6,618 bases of DNA. Origin: Candidatus Rhabdochlamydia sp. (lineage in GTDB: Bacteria > Chlamydiota > Chlamydiia > Chlamydiales > Rhabdochlamydiaceae). A program made the position numbers and the translations under genes. Below, in pieces: positions 5,212 to 6,618 of the stretch. Every line of letters begins with the position of its first letter. The first letter of the stretch is position 1. The stretch spans positions 1-6,618 of the forward strand of contig JASHWM010000202.1 of the NCBI GenBank assembly GCA_030044075.1, read 5' to 3'. The notes beneath the pieces are model-generated. The model saw only the letters and a program-made list of their open reading frames with translations. It was not told the DNA's origin and made no database searches.

Positions 5212-6618
5212 ATGTCCGTAGAAGTTTCCAGTCTTATCCATTCTCTTCTTGATCGCTCAGCAAAAGAATTTTGCAGAAAGGTTCTTGAGACGGTCTATTT
5301 GACCCGCTATGCTGATGACAAGATGTTTAAACTTGTCCGCCAGAATAAGGGAGGGACGTTTCACCTGCCTGTTGCAGGGCACGAGCTGATCGGTGCTGTG
5401 AGTGCGCTGTCATTGATATCCGGAAAAGATTGGGGACTGCCCTATTACAGGGACCGGGCTTTTGCCATCGGCCTTGGAGCTGATCTGATGGAACTGTTCG
5501 CCACTTTTATGGCGCGGAAAGTCCCTCACCATTCTGGCGGAAGGATGATGCCTGAGCATTTTTCTGACAAATCGCTCCACATTCCTTGCCAGTCAAGCTG
5601 TGTCGGATCACAGTTCTTACATGCTGTCGGCGTCGCAAAAGGTTTGCAGCTTGCGGGGAAGGACGAGGTTGTTTATGTTTCAGCGGGCGATGGCGCAACT
5701 TCCCAGGGAGATTTTCATGAAGCGCTCAATTTTGCGTGCGTGCATAAGCTTGGTGTGATCTTTGTCATCCAAGACAATGGGTGGGCGATCTCTGTTCCTG
5801 TTAAGGAACAAACGGCCGGCGGATCGATCGTATCTCTTGTCAAAGGATATGCAGGCCTTTCTGTATTTGATGTGGACGGGACAGACTTTGCTGAGGTGTC
5901 CACGGCGTTGCAATCCGCGGTTGAAAAAGGGCGCCTCATGCTTGGGCCAAGTGTTGTGGTGGCAAAAGTTCCAAGGCTCGGGCCCCACAGCAGCAGCGAC
6001 GACCAGGCCAAATATAAAGATAGCGAGACGATCCAAAATGAAAAAAAACGAGACCCGATCCCACTATTTGTGGATTATCTGGTCCGGGAAGGGATCCTAT
6101 CTTCCGAAGAGATCGAAGAGGTTCGCCGCGGCTGTCTGGAAAAAATTGAACATGCGGCCTTAGAAGCTGAGAAACTCCCTTTTGAATCGACATCGACTGT
6201 TTTAGACCATGTCTTTAAAGAGGTGAAAGACGAGGTTGAAGAAAGTACAGAGGACCTCTCAGGCGAATCGGTCGTGATGGTCGACGCCTTGAACCACGGG
6301 CTTGACGAGGAAATGAAAAAAGATCCAGGCATTGTTGTGTTTGGTCAGGACGTGGCGCATGGCAAAGGCGGTGTGTTCGGCGTCACCCGCAACCTCACGG
6401 CAAAACATGGCAACGACCGTTGTTTTAATTCTCCTTTGGCCGAATCTACAATTATTGGTGTTGCAACCGGGATGTCGTTTGTTGAGGGGTTTAAGCCTGT
6501 TGTCGAGGTCCAGTTTGCCGACTACCTTTGGACGGGGATCAATCAATTGTTCAATGAGCTCTCCAGCATCCATTACCGTTCGAACGGAGAGTGGAACTGT
6601 CCTGTTGTTGTTCGCATG
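5212..6618 (+). CDS. Fused 2-oxoacid dehydrogenase E1 alpha-beta, branched-chain type (3' truncated by window)
   Basis: The frame stays open for 469 codons to the right edge. It encodes the thiamine-diphosphate E1 component of a 2-oxoacid dehydrogenase complex, which decarboxylates the oxoacid and passes the acyl group to lipoyl-E2. The alpha part (about residues 1-325) shows YYRDRAF at 78-84, HHSGGRMMPEH at 106-116, the ThDP motif GDG (159-161) ending in QDN (187-189), and a LGPHSSSDD loop at 256-264 like that of branched-chain enzymes. An acidic linker (about 336-352) leads directly into the beta part, with VFGQDVA at 376-382 and SPLAES at 407-412, where E411 matches the glutamate that activates ThDP. 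Fused alpha-beta E1 proteins are known in Chlamydiae, often annotated as 2-oxoisovalerate dehydrogenase or pdhA/B; branched-chain acyl-CoA would feed anteiso fatty acid synthesis. The ATG at 5212 has no clear ribosome site and lies 5 bp after the upstream stop. Substrate specificity is inferred. Confidence 0.92.
   Translation, partial: MSVEVSSLIHSLLDRSAKEFCRKVLETVYLTRYADDKMFKLVRQNKGGTFHLPVAGHELIGAVSALSLISGKDWGLPYYRDRAFAIGLGADLMELFATFMARKVPHHSGGRMMPEHFSDKSLHIPCQSSCVGSQFLHAVGVAKGLQLAGKDEVVYVSAGDGATSQGDFHEALNFACVHKLGVIFVIQDNGWAISVPVKEQTAGGSIVSLVKGYAGLSVFDVDGTDFAEVSTALQSAVEKGRLMLGPSVVVAKVPRLGPHSSSDDQAKYKDSETIQNEKKRDPIPLFVDYLVREGILSSEEIEEVRRGCLEKIEHAALEAEKLPFESTSTVLDHVFKEVKDEVEESTEDLSGESVVMVDALNHGLDEEMKKDPGIVVFGQDVAHGKGGVFGVTRNLTAKHGNDRCFNSPLAESTIIGVATGMSFVEGFKPVVEVQFADYLWTGINQLFNELSSIHYRSNGEWNCPVVVRM

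Noticed and set aside
4789..5241. 150-residue minus-strand open frame antisense to the UPF0158 gene
   Set aside because: It lies almost entirely opposite a better-supported gene, is low-complexity (Ser/Phe/Ala-rich), shows no family motif, and has the look of an antisense shadow of Lys/Glu-rich coding sequence.
5762..6163. 133-residue plus-strand open frame inside the E1 gene
   Set aside because: It overlaps the conserved E1 alpha region in another frame and has no recognisable motif; the E1 frame carries all the conserved residues.
6340..6357. Gln379 in FGQDVA as a lost catalytic glutamate of E1 beta
   Set aside because: The ThDP-activating glutamate lies further on, in the SPLAES motif, and is present as E411; Gln at the earlier position is likely tolerated in related E1 proteins.
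6259..6573. 104-residue minus-strand open frame opposite the E1 beta part
   Set aside because: It is an antisense shadow of conserved coding sequence with no supporting feature.

Overview
The window looks like chromosomal DNA from a member of the Chlamydiae, probably an environmental (non-Chlamydiaceae) lineage. This is inferred from gene content: a UPF0158-type protein like those annotated in chlamydial genomes, a branched-chain 2-oxoacid dehydrogenase E1 with alpha and beta parts fused in one polypeptide, and a VIT1/CCC1-like membrane protein. It was not confirmed by any search. No tRNA, rRNA, insertion sequence, phage gene or CRISPR array was seen.

Left half, minus strand (1-3059): a three-gene cluster transcribed right to left. 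A good sigma-70-type promoter (3030-3059) precedes serS (seryl-tRNA synthetase). An M18 metallo-aminopeptidase (apeB-like) follows after 7 bp, and then a membrane protein with a VIT1/CCC1-like charged helix that overlaps apeB by 20 bp and runs off the left edge. The tight packing suggests one transcript.

Centre (3008-4111): the divergent spacer between serS and a ten-helix EamA/DMT transporter holds a perfect 10-bp inverted repeat. It covers the serS -35 box and ends immediately before the transporter's Shine-Dalgarno. The 106-bp spacer after the transporter is A/T-rich, with a weak A/T hairpin and a candidate promoter for the next two genes.

Right half, plus strand (4042-6618): a UPF0158-domain protein extended by a canonical AT-hook, a helical segment and a Lys/Ala-rich tail. 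After a 5-bp gap comes the fused E1 alpha-beta subunit of a branched-chain 2-oxoacid dehydrogenase, cut by the right edge. The E1 gene has no evident Shine-Dalgarno, so it may be translated by coupling to the upstream gene.

Most of the window is ordinary housekeeping and metabolism. The two things most worth following up are the AT-hook UPF0158 protein, a possible nucleoid or regulatory protein, and the inverted repeat in the serS/transporter spacer. I see no clear multi-gene novel system.
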